From Dyella acidisoli (GTDB lineage Bacteria > Pseudomonadota > Gammaproteobacteria > Xanthomonadales > Rhodanobacteraceae), in the NCBI RefSeq assembly GCF_030160295.1, contig NZ_BSOB01000022.1, positions 1 through 47,159 on the forward strand: a stretch of 47,159 bases of DNA. Direction: 5' to 3'. Made by a program: the position numbers and the translations under genes. The notes under the pieces were generated by a model. The model saw only the letters and a list, made by a program, of their open reading frames with translations, did not search any database and was not told where the DNA came from. Of this stretch, positions 7,097-16,248 are shown in pieces (within the stretch, counting starts at the first letter, position 1; each line of letters opens with the position of its first letter).

Positions 7097-8860
7097 ATGA
7101 TGCGAACAGCAGTTCTATCGAAAGGACTGGCAGTGGCTTTGTGGGGAATGGCAGGCGCCGGAGTGATGGGAACAGCGTTTGCCGCACAAGCTCAGCCTGT
7201 AAGTGATGCAACGCCAAGCAACACAGGCGTTACGCTCGCCAAAAGCGTCGCCATTCAAGCCGGTGATCAGGCGACGTTGATGGGTGCGAACGTCCCGGTT
7301 CGGGTGAACGTTGTGTTGAAAATGCACAACCAGACCGAGCTTCAGCAAGTTGCCGAGCAAGTGCGCGCGCACGCAAGAAACCCGCTGACAGACAACGATT
7401 TGGCCGCCCGTTATCTGCCAAGCCGTGCTGACGCCACGCGCGTCTACAACTTTCTGCATTCCAATGGCTTCAGCCAGATCTACGTGTCCAAAGACAATAT
7501 GATCGTAACGGCGTGGGGCACGGCGGCTAATGTGCAGTCGGCGTTCAAAACACACCTGTACGGTTTTCGTCGCGGCAAGCAGGCCGGCATTGCGAATGCC
7601 GATCCAGTGAGCATTCCGCAGTCCTTGAGTGACGTGATCAGCGCTGTGCACGGATTGCGCTCGTTCCAGGAACGTGGCGTATCAGGAGCAAAGATTGCCG
7701 CCACGACCCAAGGCAACGTCACATGGAAGGGCAAAGGCGCTCCCGGCACCCAGTCGACCGCGGGAGTGGTGGCGTGCCGGGAATGCGTGCACGCCCCAAC
7801 CGATTTTCCCGCGCTGTACGGCGCCAGCAATCTGGCACCGGCAAACAACCAGGTCGTTGCAGTGATCGGCGTGGGTGATCAGCGCAACACCAATTACCTC
7901 TACCAGACCTGGGCCAGTAATTACGGCTTCGGCTTTATTCCCCTCGACGTGATCTATCCAACGGGTTACACCCAAGGGGATTACGAGGCGCAAACGGAAG
8001 CCGTGCTCGATGTCGATGCCGTCGCCACCATGACGGGTGGGTTGCAAAAAATCGCGTTCTACTCGGCACCGTCAACGAATCTGGATGACGAACTCGCCGC
8101 GGTGACTGCCGCCGTCAACGACAATCGATCGACCATTTCCCTCTCGTTCGCGGCCACCTGTGACTCGGATATCGGCCAGGATCTACGCAACAGCTGGGAT
8201 CAGGAACTCTGGGCTGCGGTTGCCAAGGGCATCACAGTGTTCTCCATCACTCAGGATTACGGCGGCTACCCGGGATGCTCCAACAATGAAAGCTCGACCG
8301 GTTTTCCAGGCAGTTCGCCCTATGTCGTATCGGTAGGGGCCTCCACGCTTTACAACACCGTGGACTCCTACTCCACCTACGATCACGAAACACTGTGGAC
8401 AGGGAGCGAAAGCGGACCGGCAGCCACGGAGACGCGCCCTTACTACCAGAACGGGGTCGCCAGCATCGTCGGCAGCATGCGCAGCACGCCGGACTTCGTC
8501 ATGGATGGCGATCCGAATTCGGGGCTGTGGATCGTCACCGGAGGCTATGACAGCAGCGGCACCTATCAAACGCAGTGGGCGGTTTACGGTGGCACCAGCC
8601 TGGCCGCACCGCTGCTGGCAGGCACTTATGCAAGGCTGTTGCAGAGTGGCATTCCGCCGTATTTCTGGCAGCAGACCTTCTATGACATCGGTGCAGGCCA
8701 GGTGAACCGCACCAGCGGCGACTGCCTCACTTGCTACAACTTCCTGACGGGAGGCAGCAACGGGGCGTATTCGGTCATCCCCGGTCAATTCAACCAAGCT
8801 TCCGGCTGGGGTTCGTGGAACGCCGGCGCGCTGGCCACGGGGATGCAGTTCCAACGCTGA
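7097..8860 (+). CDS. Secreted S53-family (sedolisin/kumamolisin-like) serine peptidase
   Basis: A 587-residue exported acid peptidase. It has a signal peptide (to about AFAAQA, residue 33), then a pro-kumamolisin activation domain (about 40-190: DNDLAARYLPSRADATRVYNF, YVSKDNMIVTAWGT), then the catalytic domain. The E/D pair is E301 and D305 in TEAVLDVD. The nucleophile is S501 in YGGTSLAAPLLAG, a variant of the usual SGTS. The C-terminal calcium site is only partly conserved: YDIGAGQ is present but GWGSWNAG replaces the usual GWDxxTG. ATGATG follows the GGGAGGG ribosome site; the first ATG was taken. It probably acts outside the cell on protein substrates. Confidence 0.92.
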   Translation: MMRTAVLSKGLAVALWGMAGAGVMGTAFAAQAQPVSDATPSNTGVTLAKSVAIQAGDQATLMGANVPVRVNVVLKMHNQTELQQVAEQVRAHARNPLTDNDLAARYLPSRADATRVYNFLHSNGFSQIYVSKDNMIVTAWGTAANVQSAFKTHLYGFRRGKQAGIANADPVSIPQSLSDVISAVHGLRSFQERGVSGAKIAATTQGNVTWKGKGAPGTQSTAGVVACRECVHAPTDFPALYGASNLAPANNQVVAVIGVGDQRNTNYLYQTWASNYGFGFIPLDVIYPTGYTQGDYEAQTEAVLDVDAVATMTGGLQKIAFYSAPSTNLDDELAAVTAAVNDNRSTISLSFAATCDSDIGQDLRNSWDQELWAAVAKGITVFSITQDYGGYPGCSNNESSTGFPGSSPYVVSVGASTLYNTVDSYSTYDHETLWTGSESGPAATETRPYYQNGVASIVGSMRSTPDFVMDGDPNSGLWIVTGGYDSSGTYQTQWAVYGGTSLAAPLLAGTYARLLQSGIPPYFWQQTFYDIGAGQVNRTSGDCLTCYNFLTGGSNGAYSVIPGQFNQASGWGSWNAGALATGMQFQR

Positions 8861-8868
8861 AAATACAA

Positions 8869-8899
8869 CGAACCTCTTCCCGTTGAGGGAAGAGGTTCG
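8869..8899. terminator. Bidirectional hairpin between convergent genes
   Basis: CGAACCTCTTCCC (8869-8881), loop GTTGA, and GGGAAGAGGTTCG (8887-8899) form a perfect 13-bp stem 8 nt after the peptidase stop and 17 nt from the stop of the convergent gene. There is no clear U-tract on either strand. Position and strength suggest a shared terminator. Confidence 0.6.
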
Positions 8900-8916
8900 C
8901 CCGGCACGCACCTTAG

Positions 8917-9720
8917 CTACTTCACGGAATGATCGACCAGCGTTTTCAGATCAGTCACCGAGTACGACACCGACATGCGATAGCCATTGCCGCAGCGCAC
9001 GGGCGCCAGGTCCGACACTTCCTCGTTCTCACACTCGGGCAACGCCAACTCACCCTTGCCCATCCACGCATCGGCCACTGTGAAGTTATCCATGACCGAT
9101 TCCACCAACTCATGCACGGCGGGACGCTCCCACTGCCCGGCTGCGAGCCGCGGGAAGTGGCGCAGATTGATGGTAGGACGCGAAGCTAACGCTGACGGAT
9201 CCGTCACGGCTTTTTCCAGTGCGACGGTACCGCGCGCAATCCGCTGCCCAGCTGCCGATGCGCTCGCACCAAAGCGGCTTCCCGGCACGAGCTTGGGTGA
9301 TGCAGGACCATTGGCTGCAAATAAGCGAGTCTGGTAAATCGAACCATAACGCTTGGGAAATCCCTGCGCCAAGCCACGTGCAATCGCCGCGTCGTTGTCG
9401 ACAAAGATGTAAGGACAGAATGCAACGGGCTTGCCGTTGAACTGAGCGTCGACAAGGATGAAAAACTCCCGATACTGGTATCGCGCAGGATCCAGCAACT
9501 CATCGTGCTGACCGGTAAATTGCCAATCGATGAAATACGCTTGGGCATGGCCTTCAGCCTTCACATCGACCTGCAGTTCCTCAGGCAAGACAGCCGCCAC
9601 AGCCTCCGGGCGTGCCCAGAAATCGATAATCATGAAATCGCCGGCATAGTGCCAAGGCGGTGGTGGCGAAACAGTGGAAAGACCGCGCGGCGCAAGGGGA
9701 ACGAAAAAGTTGCTTTTCAT
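8917..9720 (-). CDS. Acetoacetate decarboxylase-family protein
   Basis: A 267-residue protein of the acetoacetate decarboxylase (ADC) fold. The Schiff-base lysine is K123 in AQGFPKRYGSI, matching the family's FPKK segment. Upstream, the YQYREFFILV stretch (81-90) corresponds to the conserved acidic strand. The start was set at the ATG at 9720 (AGGA eight nt upstream) rather than a TTG at 9747. The ADC superfamily includes decarboxylases and enzymes acting on other keto acids, and no acetone or ketone pathway genes lie nearby, so the substrate is open. It is convergent with the S53 peptidase. Confidence 0.8.
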   Translation of the reverse strand: MKSNFFVPLAPRGLSTVSPPPPWHYAGDFMIIDFWARPEAVAAVLPEELQVDVKAEGHAQAYFIDWQFTGQHDELLDPARYQYREFFILVDAQFNGKPVAFCPYIFVDNDAAIARGLAQGFPKRYGSIYQTRLFAANGPASPKLVPGSRFGASASAAGQRIARGTVALEKAVTDPSALASRPTINLRHFPRLAAGQWERPAVHELVESVMDNFTVADAWMGKGELALPECENEEVSDLAPVRCGNGYRMSVSYSVTDLKTLVDHSVK

Positions 9721-9842
9721 AGGGCCATTCCTGGGGACGGAGGTCAAACACGATTGGAGTGACTATGGCATTCGCTGCTCGATCGATCTTGGACGAATGT
9801 GACGGCAAGCGCCGGAAACGGGCTTCACTCCAGATATAGCGG

Positions 9843-10127
9843 TCAGAGTTCCGGCGCTCCGCACAGGCTTTCCACCACCTCCCAGAGCCGGTCTACTTCG
9901 CCATCGGCAATCACCTGATAGGCATTTCTTCCGTCCAGGTTGCGGTGACGCATGCACATCCACCACACGGCGCGTGTCCTGTCGCCCAGGCCCATGATCA
10001 GCATGTTGGAGAAGTCGCTCAACCGTTCTTCCAGCATGGAAAAGGCCGCGAAGGCGATTTGCTCGCGCATGGATTGAATCTCCTCCAGCTGAGCGCTCAT
10101 GTTCTTGAACGCATCTGTGTTTCGCAT
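9843..10127 (-). CDS. Small protein resembling the MbcA/ParS/Xre antitoxin toxin-binding domain (second of pair)
   Basis: 94 residues. The N-terminal half is helical (MSAQLEEIQSMREQIAFAAF). The C-terminal half (about 45-90, LGDRTRAVWWMCMRH, NLDGRNAYQVIADGEVDRL) follows the pattern of the DUF2384 toxin-binding domain of Xre/MbcA/ParS antitoxins (gD...A..W...p...L.GrtP..vl..G...). No helix-turn-helix precedes it and no RES-type toxin gene is adjacent. Start chosen at the ATG at 10127, preceded by GGGGGGG, only 19 bp after the stop of the next feature, so the two are probably one operon. The family call rests on motif memory and is tentative. Confidence 0.5.
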   Translation of the reverse strand: MRNTDAFKNMSAQLEEIQSMREQIAFAAFSMLEERLSDFSNMLIMGLGDRTRAVWWMCMRHRNLDGRNAYQVIADGEVDRLWEVVESLCGAPEL

Positions 10128-10146
10128 ATGCAAGCCCCCCCTTTTT

Positions 10147-10410
10147 TCAATCGCGGTCACCGCGCTGTATGGAGTGCAGAAAGGCGATCACCAAATCCGC
10201 GCTGCCCCGCATGACCAACTCCCTCGCGGTCATTTCCCCGAGTTCACGGATGCGGACGGACCGGTACCACTCCCCGACCCGGTAAGGATCGCTCTCTATG
10301 GCTGAAGCCAATTGCGATATATGGACGAAGGCGATATCGCCCGGCTGATTCAATGGCAAGGCGCCCGTCGTTCGCGCCAACCATGACGCTGCACCGTTTC
10401 TCATAGTCAT
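10147..10410 (-). CDS. Small protein resembling the MbcA/ParS/Xre antitoxin toxin-binding domain (first of pair)
   Basis: 87 residues. The C-terminal part (about 45-85, VGEWYRSVRIRELGEMTARE, LVMRGSADLVIAFLHSIQRG) fits the same DUF2384-like pattern as its downstream neighbour (W...pi.elgg.Ta.eLi..G....v..yL..i..G). The N-terminal half is not recognised. A GGGG site precedes the ATG (MTMRNGA...). Being tandem paralogues without a toxin, they may be solitary antitoxin-like or regulatory proteins. Coding is moderately certain; function is unknown. Confidence 0.5.
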   Translation of the reverse strand: MTMRNGAASWLARTTGALPLNQPGDIAFVHISQLASAIESDPYRVGEWYRSVRIRELGEMTARELVMRGSADLVIAFLHSIQRGDRD

Positions 10411-10632
10411 GGCTGTACCCCATAGCGTAAGTAGAGGCTACGTTACGCCGGGCAGCACGCAGCTTTCTTGCATCTTTTTGCGCGCGGATGTGCATTTTCA
10501 CATTACAAAAACGTCACCTATCCCGCCGAATCCATGGTTGTTCTTTAGAACGCTCACAAAGGCGAGGCCCAAATTACCCTTTCGAGCATTGAAGTCCCAC
10601 CTTGCCCAGCGCATAGTCCAGGTCAATCGGGA

Positions 10633-11331
10633 ATGCCGCTTTTGCCGCATGTTCCCTCTTGTTTTCGGACTGAATTTCCTCGGGTGAGTTGTTTGGACGC
10701 GAAGAAGGAAAAATTCGGGATTCTCATCGTGGATGACCATCCGGTCATGCGGGATGGTCTCCGGGCGGTCATTGAGCAAGAACCCGATATGGAAGTGTTG
10801 GGCGAGGCTGCCGATGGCAGAGAGGCGATCGAGCAATTCCAGAAGCTGTTGCCCGATGTCATGTTGATCGATCTGCAAATGCCGGATGTCGATGGCCTCC
10901 AGGCCATCACGACCATTCGCAATGCTTTTCCCGATGCAACGATCATCGTGCTCACCACATTCCCTGGCGATGCGCGTGTAGTGCGTGCTTTTACGCTGGG
11001 TGCAACCTCCTATCTGCTCAAGACGGCGCGTCGCGATGAAATTATCAAGGCGATTCGGGGCGCACTTGGCGGGCGCCACACCATGGCCCCCGAAGTCGCT
11101 CAGGAGATCGCGAGCCATACCGGGCACGAAGGTCTTACGGAACGTGAAATCGGTGTATTGAAGCTGGTGGCCGAAGGCCACAGCAACCGCACCATCGCCA
11201 ACGCCTTGTGTATTTCGGAAGACACCGTCAAGGCGCGCATGAAAAGCATCATGGGCAAATTGAGTGCGGAGGATCGCACGCACGCAGTCATGATCGCGAT
11301 CCGTCGCGGCTTCATGGAATCACAGCGTTAA
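10633..11331 (+). CDS. NarL/LuxR-family response regulator
   Basis: A response regulator (232 residues as drawn). The receiver domain has acidic pocket DD in ILIVDDHPVMRDG, phospho-acceptor D80 in DVMLIDLQMPDVDG, a switch Thr in VLTTF, and K109 in YLLKTA. The C-terminal LuxR-type helix-turn-helix (about 167-222) reads LTEREIGVLKLVAEGHSNRT and ISEDTVKARMKSIMGKL. A start at the TTG at 10693 (GGGTGAG before it) would give the usual short N-terminus and may be the true one; the ATG at 10633 has only a weak ribosome site. No histidine kinase is adjacent, so its partner is elsewhere. Confidence 0.88.
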   Translation: MPLLPHVPSCFRTEFPRVSCLDAKKEKFGILIVDDHPVMRDGLRAVIEQEPDMEVLGEAADGREAIEQFQKLLPDVMLIDLQMPDVDGLQAITTIRNAFPDATIIVLTTFPGDARVVRAFTLGATSYLLKTARRDEIIKAIRGALGGRHTMAPEVAQEIASHTGHEGLTEREIGVLKLVAEGHSNRTIANALCISEDTVKARMKSIMGKLSAEDRTHAVMIAIRRGFMESQR

Positions 11332-11503
11332 CCAAAAATATCCAGACCGGGACGAGTGACACCGCATTGCTCACTCAAAAACCGAAAGAAGACCGAACAA
11401 GAACCTTAATTTCACGACAAAATCTGCCATCTCGCCTAATGTCTTCATCGAAAAGACGAATCACACGTTGCATGGTTCAACGGTTTGCTGAGTGAATTGG
11501 GTG

Positions 11504-11614
11504 ATGAGTACTTTGGGCGCTGGACGTGTATTGGTAACCATTCCGACAGCGTACGCGGCTGAAGCAATGCTGGATCGCTTCAGCGCCCTGCACGGCGGTC
11601 GGAGGGCGTACTGA
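11504..11614 (+). CDS. Possible 36-codon leader ORF coupled to the next regulator
   Basis: A short open frame, MSTLGAGRVLVTIPTAYAAE..., runs to a TGA that overlaps the ATG of the next gene by one base (TGATG). The GGAGGG ribosome site of that gene lies inside this frame. GGGTG immediately upstream is a poor ribosome site. It could be a coupling leader peptide or chance. The remaining gap 11332-11503 shows nothing recognisable. Confidence 0.3.
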   Translation: MSTLGAGRVLVTIPTAYAAEAMLDRFSALHGGRRAY

Positions 11615-13158
11615 TGAATCTCTTTCCCGTTGCGCACAGCGCAACTGCTCCCGTCAGTTTGGGATGGCTGAAAGATTGGCACGACCTCGATGATCCGGAC
11701 GGAGCGCTCAGAACGCTGCTGGATACCGCGTGGCATGCAGTAAGCACGATGAATGGGACCGAGGTGCTTTCGGTCACCACCACGCTGCGTCACGCCTTTC
11801 TGCAAAAGGATCGCTTCCGCCTCGACTTCCCTGGCGATGAAGTCGATACGCTGCTGGCGATGGGAAGCCTCTGCCAAGACGATATCGACGAAGCCATGTT
11901 CCGTGTGCAATCGGTCATGGAGCGAGGCACCGGAGCTCGGTACAAGTCGATCCTTGATGTTGTCAGGAAGTTTTGTCTTTGGCGCTCGCGCGACTTCATG
12001 CCCTTCTATGAATTGTCCCGGGGAAAAGCGCCGCGCGATCACGCCATGTCGTTATTGACGGCGATCGCCAACCTCTCTATCGAAGCCGCGGCCGAGGCCG
12101 AACAACTACGATTCAAGCTGGCCGAGCGCCTGGCCACAGACGCTTTGCTTCTGTGCAACAAGATAACCACAGCGAATGCGTACGCTTCGCTACTTCCCAC
12201 GTCGGTGCTGGCTCAATTGCACTATGAGGCCGGCGCCATCGACGAAGCCGATACCCTGCTACGAGGCCGGCTCACCGCCATCGAAGAGAGCGGCGCGATA
12301 GAAAGCGCGCTCATTGCCTACATTCTCTCTGCCAAGATCGCTGCGGCAAGGGGAAGCCAGAACATCGCACTGTTGCTCCTGCATCGCGGCGAAGAAGTAG
12401 GCATACAGCGTCACTGGCCTCGCCTGGTACTCCGTTGCAAAACGGAAGAAGTCGCCCTTCGTATCCATGAAGAACGCGTCGATCTGGCCGAGGCGGCGTT
12501 GCAGCAAGTGAATGCCTTTTTCAACGCGCTCGATGCAAAGACTCGCCCCAGGGACGTCGACGCATGGCTTCTGCAAATAGCTCAGCTTCGACTGCAAATA
12601 GCGAACGGACCTGGCATCAGCACGGCCCGGGCACTTGATGATCTACGCAGTGCCGCACTGGATCACAATCACCCTACCCTGGTCGTCAAGCTGACGATTC
12701 TTCTGTCGAGTGCCCTTTACTCGATAGGCCAGATAGCTCGCGCCCATGAAGAGTTGCGCGCTGCGTTACACCAGGGCGCCAATGCGGGGTTGTTCCGCAG
12801 TTTTCTTGACGACATGCCGCTGATCGAAACACCTCTCAAGCAACTTTGGCGATCGTCCGAAGCCGGCAGGCTTGGCCATCTTGGGCCCTACGTCGGACGA
12901 CTGCTCACGGCGCCGGAGGTGCATCTTCCGGCCCGGAAGAAATTCAGGACAAACCATCGTCTGGTGGAATCACTAAGCACGCGCGAGGCGATTATCCTAC
13001 GCTTGATGAGCTTAGGCTTATCCAACAAATCCATCGCTCGCGAACTGCAGATCACACCGGAAACCGTGAAGTCGCATGCCAAGCATATCTTCATCAAACT
13101 GTCTTCCAAGAACCGCGCCGAGGCCGTCTCCCGGGCGACCGAGTTGGGGCTTATTTGA
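11614..13158 (+). CDS. LuxR-HTH regulator with MalT-like helical repeats but no ATPase
   Basis: 514 residues. The region about 60-430 is alpha-helical and TPR/MalT-like (for example LAQLHYEAGAIDEADTLLRG, AAARGSQNIALLLLHRGEE, LSSALYSIGQIARAHEELRA). The C-terminal LuxR-type helix-turn-helix (about 453-512) has LSTREAIILRLMSLGLSNKS and ITPETVKSHAKHIFIKL. This matches the sensor and DNA-binding parts of MalT-type STAND regulators, but there is no P-loop NTPase domain. The ribosome site GGAGGG fits the ATG. It lies 36 bp upstream of a protein that does carry an AAA domain plus helical repeats. Target genes are unknown. Confidence 0.82.
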   Translation: MNLFPVAHSATAPVSLGWLKDWHDLDDPDGALRTLLDTAWHAVSTMNGTEVLSVTTTLRHAFLQKDRFRLDFPGDEVDTLLAMGSLCQDDIDEAMFRVQSVMERGTGARYKSILDVVRKFCLWRSRDFMPFYELSRGKAPRDHAMSLLTAIANLSIEAAAEAEQLRFKLAERLATDALLLCNKITTANAYASLLPTSVLAQLHYEAGAIDEADTLLRGRLTAIEESGAIESALIAYILSAKIAAARGSQNIALLLLHRGEEVGIQRHWPRLVLRCKTEEVALRIHEERVDLAEAALQQVNAFFNALDAKTRPRDVDAWLLQIAQLRLQIANGPGISTARALDDLRSAALDHNHPTLVVKLTILLSSALYSIGQIARAHEELRAALHQGANAGLFRSFLDDMPLIETPLKQLWRSSEAGRLGHLGPYVGRLLTAPEVHLPARKKFRTNHRLVESLSTREAIILRLMSLGLSNKSIARELQITPETVKSHAKHIFIKLSSKNRAEAVSRATELGLI

Positions 13159-13194
13159 AAGCGCGACACGCTCACCCATAGTTGTGGTGGTCGC

Positions 13195-16100
13195 ATGAAG
13201 GAGTTCAAACCTTTTCGGCTCGATCCGGCCAATCACCAGCTGTGGCGCGTTTCCGACGAGGGCGGGCTCACCCCCGTCACCATCACCGCGAAGGCGTTCG
13301 ACGTGCTGCGTTATCTGGTCGAGCATCCGGGACGATTGGTCTCGCACGAGGAACTGCTTGAGGCGCTCTGGTCCGGCGTGGCCGTCCAGCCCGAGGTACT
13401 GAAAGGGCATGTATTGGCCATTCGCAACGCACTCGGCGACGAGGCACAACGCCCGCGTTACATAGAAACGCATCGAGGTCGCGGCTACCGCTTTATTGCC
13501 GACATAAAGACTCCACAAAAGACGGACAATCAGCTCACGCCGGCCGCTGCACCCGCCCTCATAGGCAGAGCTGCACAGTTGAGTGCGTTACGCGATGCGC
13601 TGGTGCAAACGAGCAACGGGCAGCCAAAAATCGTATTCGTGCACGGCGAAGCCGGCATTGGCAAAACGGCATTGGCCGAGGCATTTTGCAATGATATTTC
13701 CCATCAACATGTGTCGCTTTCATACGGTCGCTGCATCGAAGGCTTCGGTGGAACCGAACCTTTCTATCCCATCATCGAGGCGCTTTCCCGCCTGATAAAG
13801 GGAGCGAACGGCAGCAAGGTACAGGATGCCTTGATCGCCCTGGCACCTTCGTGGGCCAATCAGGTGGCCGGACTCCTGTCTCGCGAAAATCGCGCCCTGT
13901 TGCACAAAGTGGCGCACATATCCGCTCGCAGCCGCATGCTGGGCGAGTTCTGCGAATTGCTGGAAGCGCTCGCTGAAGATGAAACCTTCGTGCTGTTGCT
14001 GGAGGACCTGCATTGGGCCGACTTCTCCACGCTGGATCTCATTTCTGCATTCGCCAGGCGGAAGTCCTCCGTAAAGCTGCTGCTGCTTGCCACCTATCGA
14101 TCGGATGAAGTGGCGACGCGTGGACCGGCACTCAAGCAGCTCGTCAACGAACTGCTATTGCACAAGCTGTGCGAATCCATCCATTTAACCGGACTCGACC
14201 AGCGGGATATCGCGGAATACGTACAGGCTGACAATTCCGAAGAAAGCCGCTCGTTCGTGCAACTCCTGTTGCATCGATCAAGCGGCAATCCGCTGTTCCT
14301 GAGTACGATCCTGGATCACTTGAAAAGCACGCAGTCGATATCCGCCGACCAGGGACGATGGAAGAACGACGTACCGCTTTCCAAGATCCGCTTCGAGATA
14401 CCGCAGACGATCAGCCACGTCATCGAAGCCAAGATTGCCAGCCTCGATGACGAAACGCAGCGTATCCTGGAAGCCGCCAGTGCAGTCGGAGACGTCTTCA
14501 ACCCTATCGCGCCTGCAACTGCCGCAGGCCTCAGCGCACGCCGATTCGAGGAAGTATGCGAGGCGCTGTGCCGAACCAGGACGTTTATTCACCGCCATGA
14601 CATGGACAGGCTGGGAAGCGGCGAAGTAGTCCGGCTCTACCGGTTCAATCACGCCCTGCTGCGCGAAGTGCTGCTGAACCGCCAAGGGCCACTCCGGTTG
14701 GCGCAAAGCCACGCATTGATCGGCAAGGAGCTGGAAAAGTCATATCCCAGCGAGCTGCGCGCACACGCCGCGTTTGAACTGGCCGAACAATTTTCCAATG
14801 CGCACGAGTGGTCCAAGGGACTTACCTATCTAAAGATCGCCCTGCAGACCGCCAAACGACGCTATGCGCATCAGGATGCACTGGCCATTCTCGGCAAGGC
14901 CGATGAGATCGTGCGCCATCTTCCCGATGGGGAACGCGAACTTACCCAGACCGTGCTGCTGGAAGATCGCGCATCGATCTACGCTGCCAACCATGATCCT
15001 GAAGCCCTGCAGGCATTCACCGAACTTGCACAGCGGTCCGAACAACTGCGCTTCCCGGATATCCAGGCGCGTGCGGAGCTTGGCCTGGGCTTTACCCTGA
15101 GCTGGTGGAATGCGACTGCCTGCATTTCACACCTGGAAAACGCCGCGCGCTTGAGCGATGCACAACCCGAGCCGCAGCTCAAGGCGCGCATCCGGTTGAG
15201 CAGCGCCATATGGCGCATCTGGATCGGCGGATGGGATTCCGAACTGGCCAAGGTTTGCGACGAAAACCTGATTCCCTTGAGAAACGGTTCCGACCGTCAG
15301 ATCACGGCCTGGGGATTGATCGAGTACAGCATGATTTGCTTGATCTCCAGCCGATATCGCGAATGCCTGGAAACCGTCGACGCGAATCTGGAGATCCTGG
15401 TACGGCACGCGGCAGACCGGCCGGAATTCAATATCTTTCGCGCCATCTGGATGGCTCACCTCGGCCGGCCATGGGCGTATACGCTGCTGGGTGAATGGGG
15501 TCGAGCCCTGAAGGAGTTCGACGCCAGCGAAGCACTCTTTGTCGGCAACGCCAATCGCTATAGCGTTTGCACCTTGGAAACACTGCGTGGATTTCTCTAC
15601 CTGATGGCCGGCGACTACCAGGCCATCAAGGACATCTGCAGCAAGCTTGGCTCTTATAAAGACAAAGCTGCCCATCAGCCGGCAACGCTGTATACCCCGG
15701 TGCTGCCGAATGAAATCCGGCATTGCACGCTGCTCGCGGGGGCGACGGAAATCGGCCTCGGGAATCCCGATGCAGGCATTGAGATTCTGAAAAAGCTCGA
15801 ATACGACATGCTCGAACAGCCAGTCATCACGGACTGGTATTGGCTATTTGTACTGGAGTGGACGCTTGCCGATGCCTTGTTGCGATCAGGCGACATCGAA
15901 CAAGCACGCTTGCATGCCGATCGCATGCTCGACCGGTCAGACCGGACCATAGAAGTCACCTGGCGCGCAATGGCCCGTGAGGTGCGATGCCGTGTTGCTA
16001 TCGAAGAAGGCGATCTCACCCACGCTTCACGCTTGATCAACGACGCCCTGAAGATGATCGACGTGATGGGCGCACCGATGGTTGATTGGCGAATTCATCG

Positions 16101-16248
16101 GACGGCGGCCAAGGTGCATCGTATGCAAGGCGATAGCACGCGTGCATCCCTTCACGAGCGATTGTTTAACGCGCGGGCGCAGCGCTTGCTCGATGGCCTT
16201 CCTTCGGGGCATCGGCTGCAAAAGGCCTTTGCGCGGCTTATGGCATAG
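13195..16248 (+). CDS. Winged-helix / AAA ATPase / helical-repeat transcriptional regulator
   Basis: 1017 residues with three parts. An OmpR/CadC-type winged helix occupies about 1-104 (FKPFRLDPANHQLW, LTPVTITAKAFDVLRYLVEH, RYIETHRGRGYRFIADI). An AAA/ORC-type ATPase of the predicted-ATPase (STAND-like) class follows at about 120-420, with Walker A GEAGIGKT (151-158), Walker B FVLLLEDLHWAD (about 265-276) and sensor LLLLATYRSDE. A long TPR-like helical region fills about 530-1000. There is no membrane segment, so it should be cytosolic. It probably senses a ligand through its repeats and uses ATP to switch. It follows the LuxR-HTH gene closely and may be cotranscribed with it. Confidence 0.85.
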   Translation: MKEFKPFRLDPANHQLWRVSDEGGLTPVTITAKAFDVLRYLVEHPGRLVSHEELLEALWSGVAVQPEVLKGHVLAIRNALGDEAQRPRYIETHRGRGYRFIADIKTPQKTDNQLTPAAAPALIGRAAQLSALRDALVQTSNGQPKIVFVHGEAGIGKTALAEAFCNDISHQHVSLSYGRCIEGFGGTEPFYPIIEALSRLIKGANGSKVQDALIALAPSWANQVAGLLSRENRALLHKVAHISARSRMLGEFCELLEALAEDETFVLLLEDLHWADFSTLDLISAFARRKSSVKLLLLATYRSDEVATRGPALKQLVNELLLHKLCESIHLTGLDQRDIAEYVQADNSEESRSFVQLLLHRSSGNPLFLSTILDHLKSTQSISADQGRWKNDVPLSKIRFEIPQTISHVIEAKIASLDDETQRILEAASAVGDVFNPIAPATAAGLSARRFEEVCEALCRTRTFIHRHDMDRLGSGEVVRLYRFNHALLREVLLNRQGPLRLAQSHALIGKELEKSYPSELRAHAAFELAEQFSNAHEWSKGLTYLKIALQTAKRRYAHQDALAILGKADEIVRHLPDGERELTQTVLLEDRASIYAANHDPEALQAFTELAQRSEQLRFPDIQARAELGLGFTLSWWNATACISHLENAARLSDAQPEPQLKARIRLSSAIWRIWIGGWDSELAKVCDENLIPLRNGSDRQITAWGLIEYSMICLISSRYRECLETVDANLEILVRHAADRPEFNIFRAIWMAHLGRPWAYTLLGEWGRALKEFDASEALFVGNANRYSVCTLETLRGFLYLMAGDYQAIKDICSKLGSYKDKAAHQPATLYTPVLPNEIRHCTLLAGATEIGLGNPDAGIEILKKLEYDMLEQPVITDWYWLFVLEWTLADALLRSGDIEQARLHADRMLDRSDRTIEVTWRAMAREVRCRVAIEEGDLTHASRLINDALKMIDVMGAPMVDWRIHRTAAKVHRMQGDSTRASLHERLFNARAQRLLDGLPSGHRLQKAFARLMA

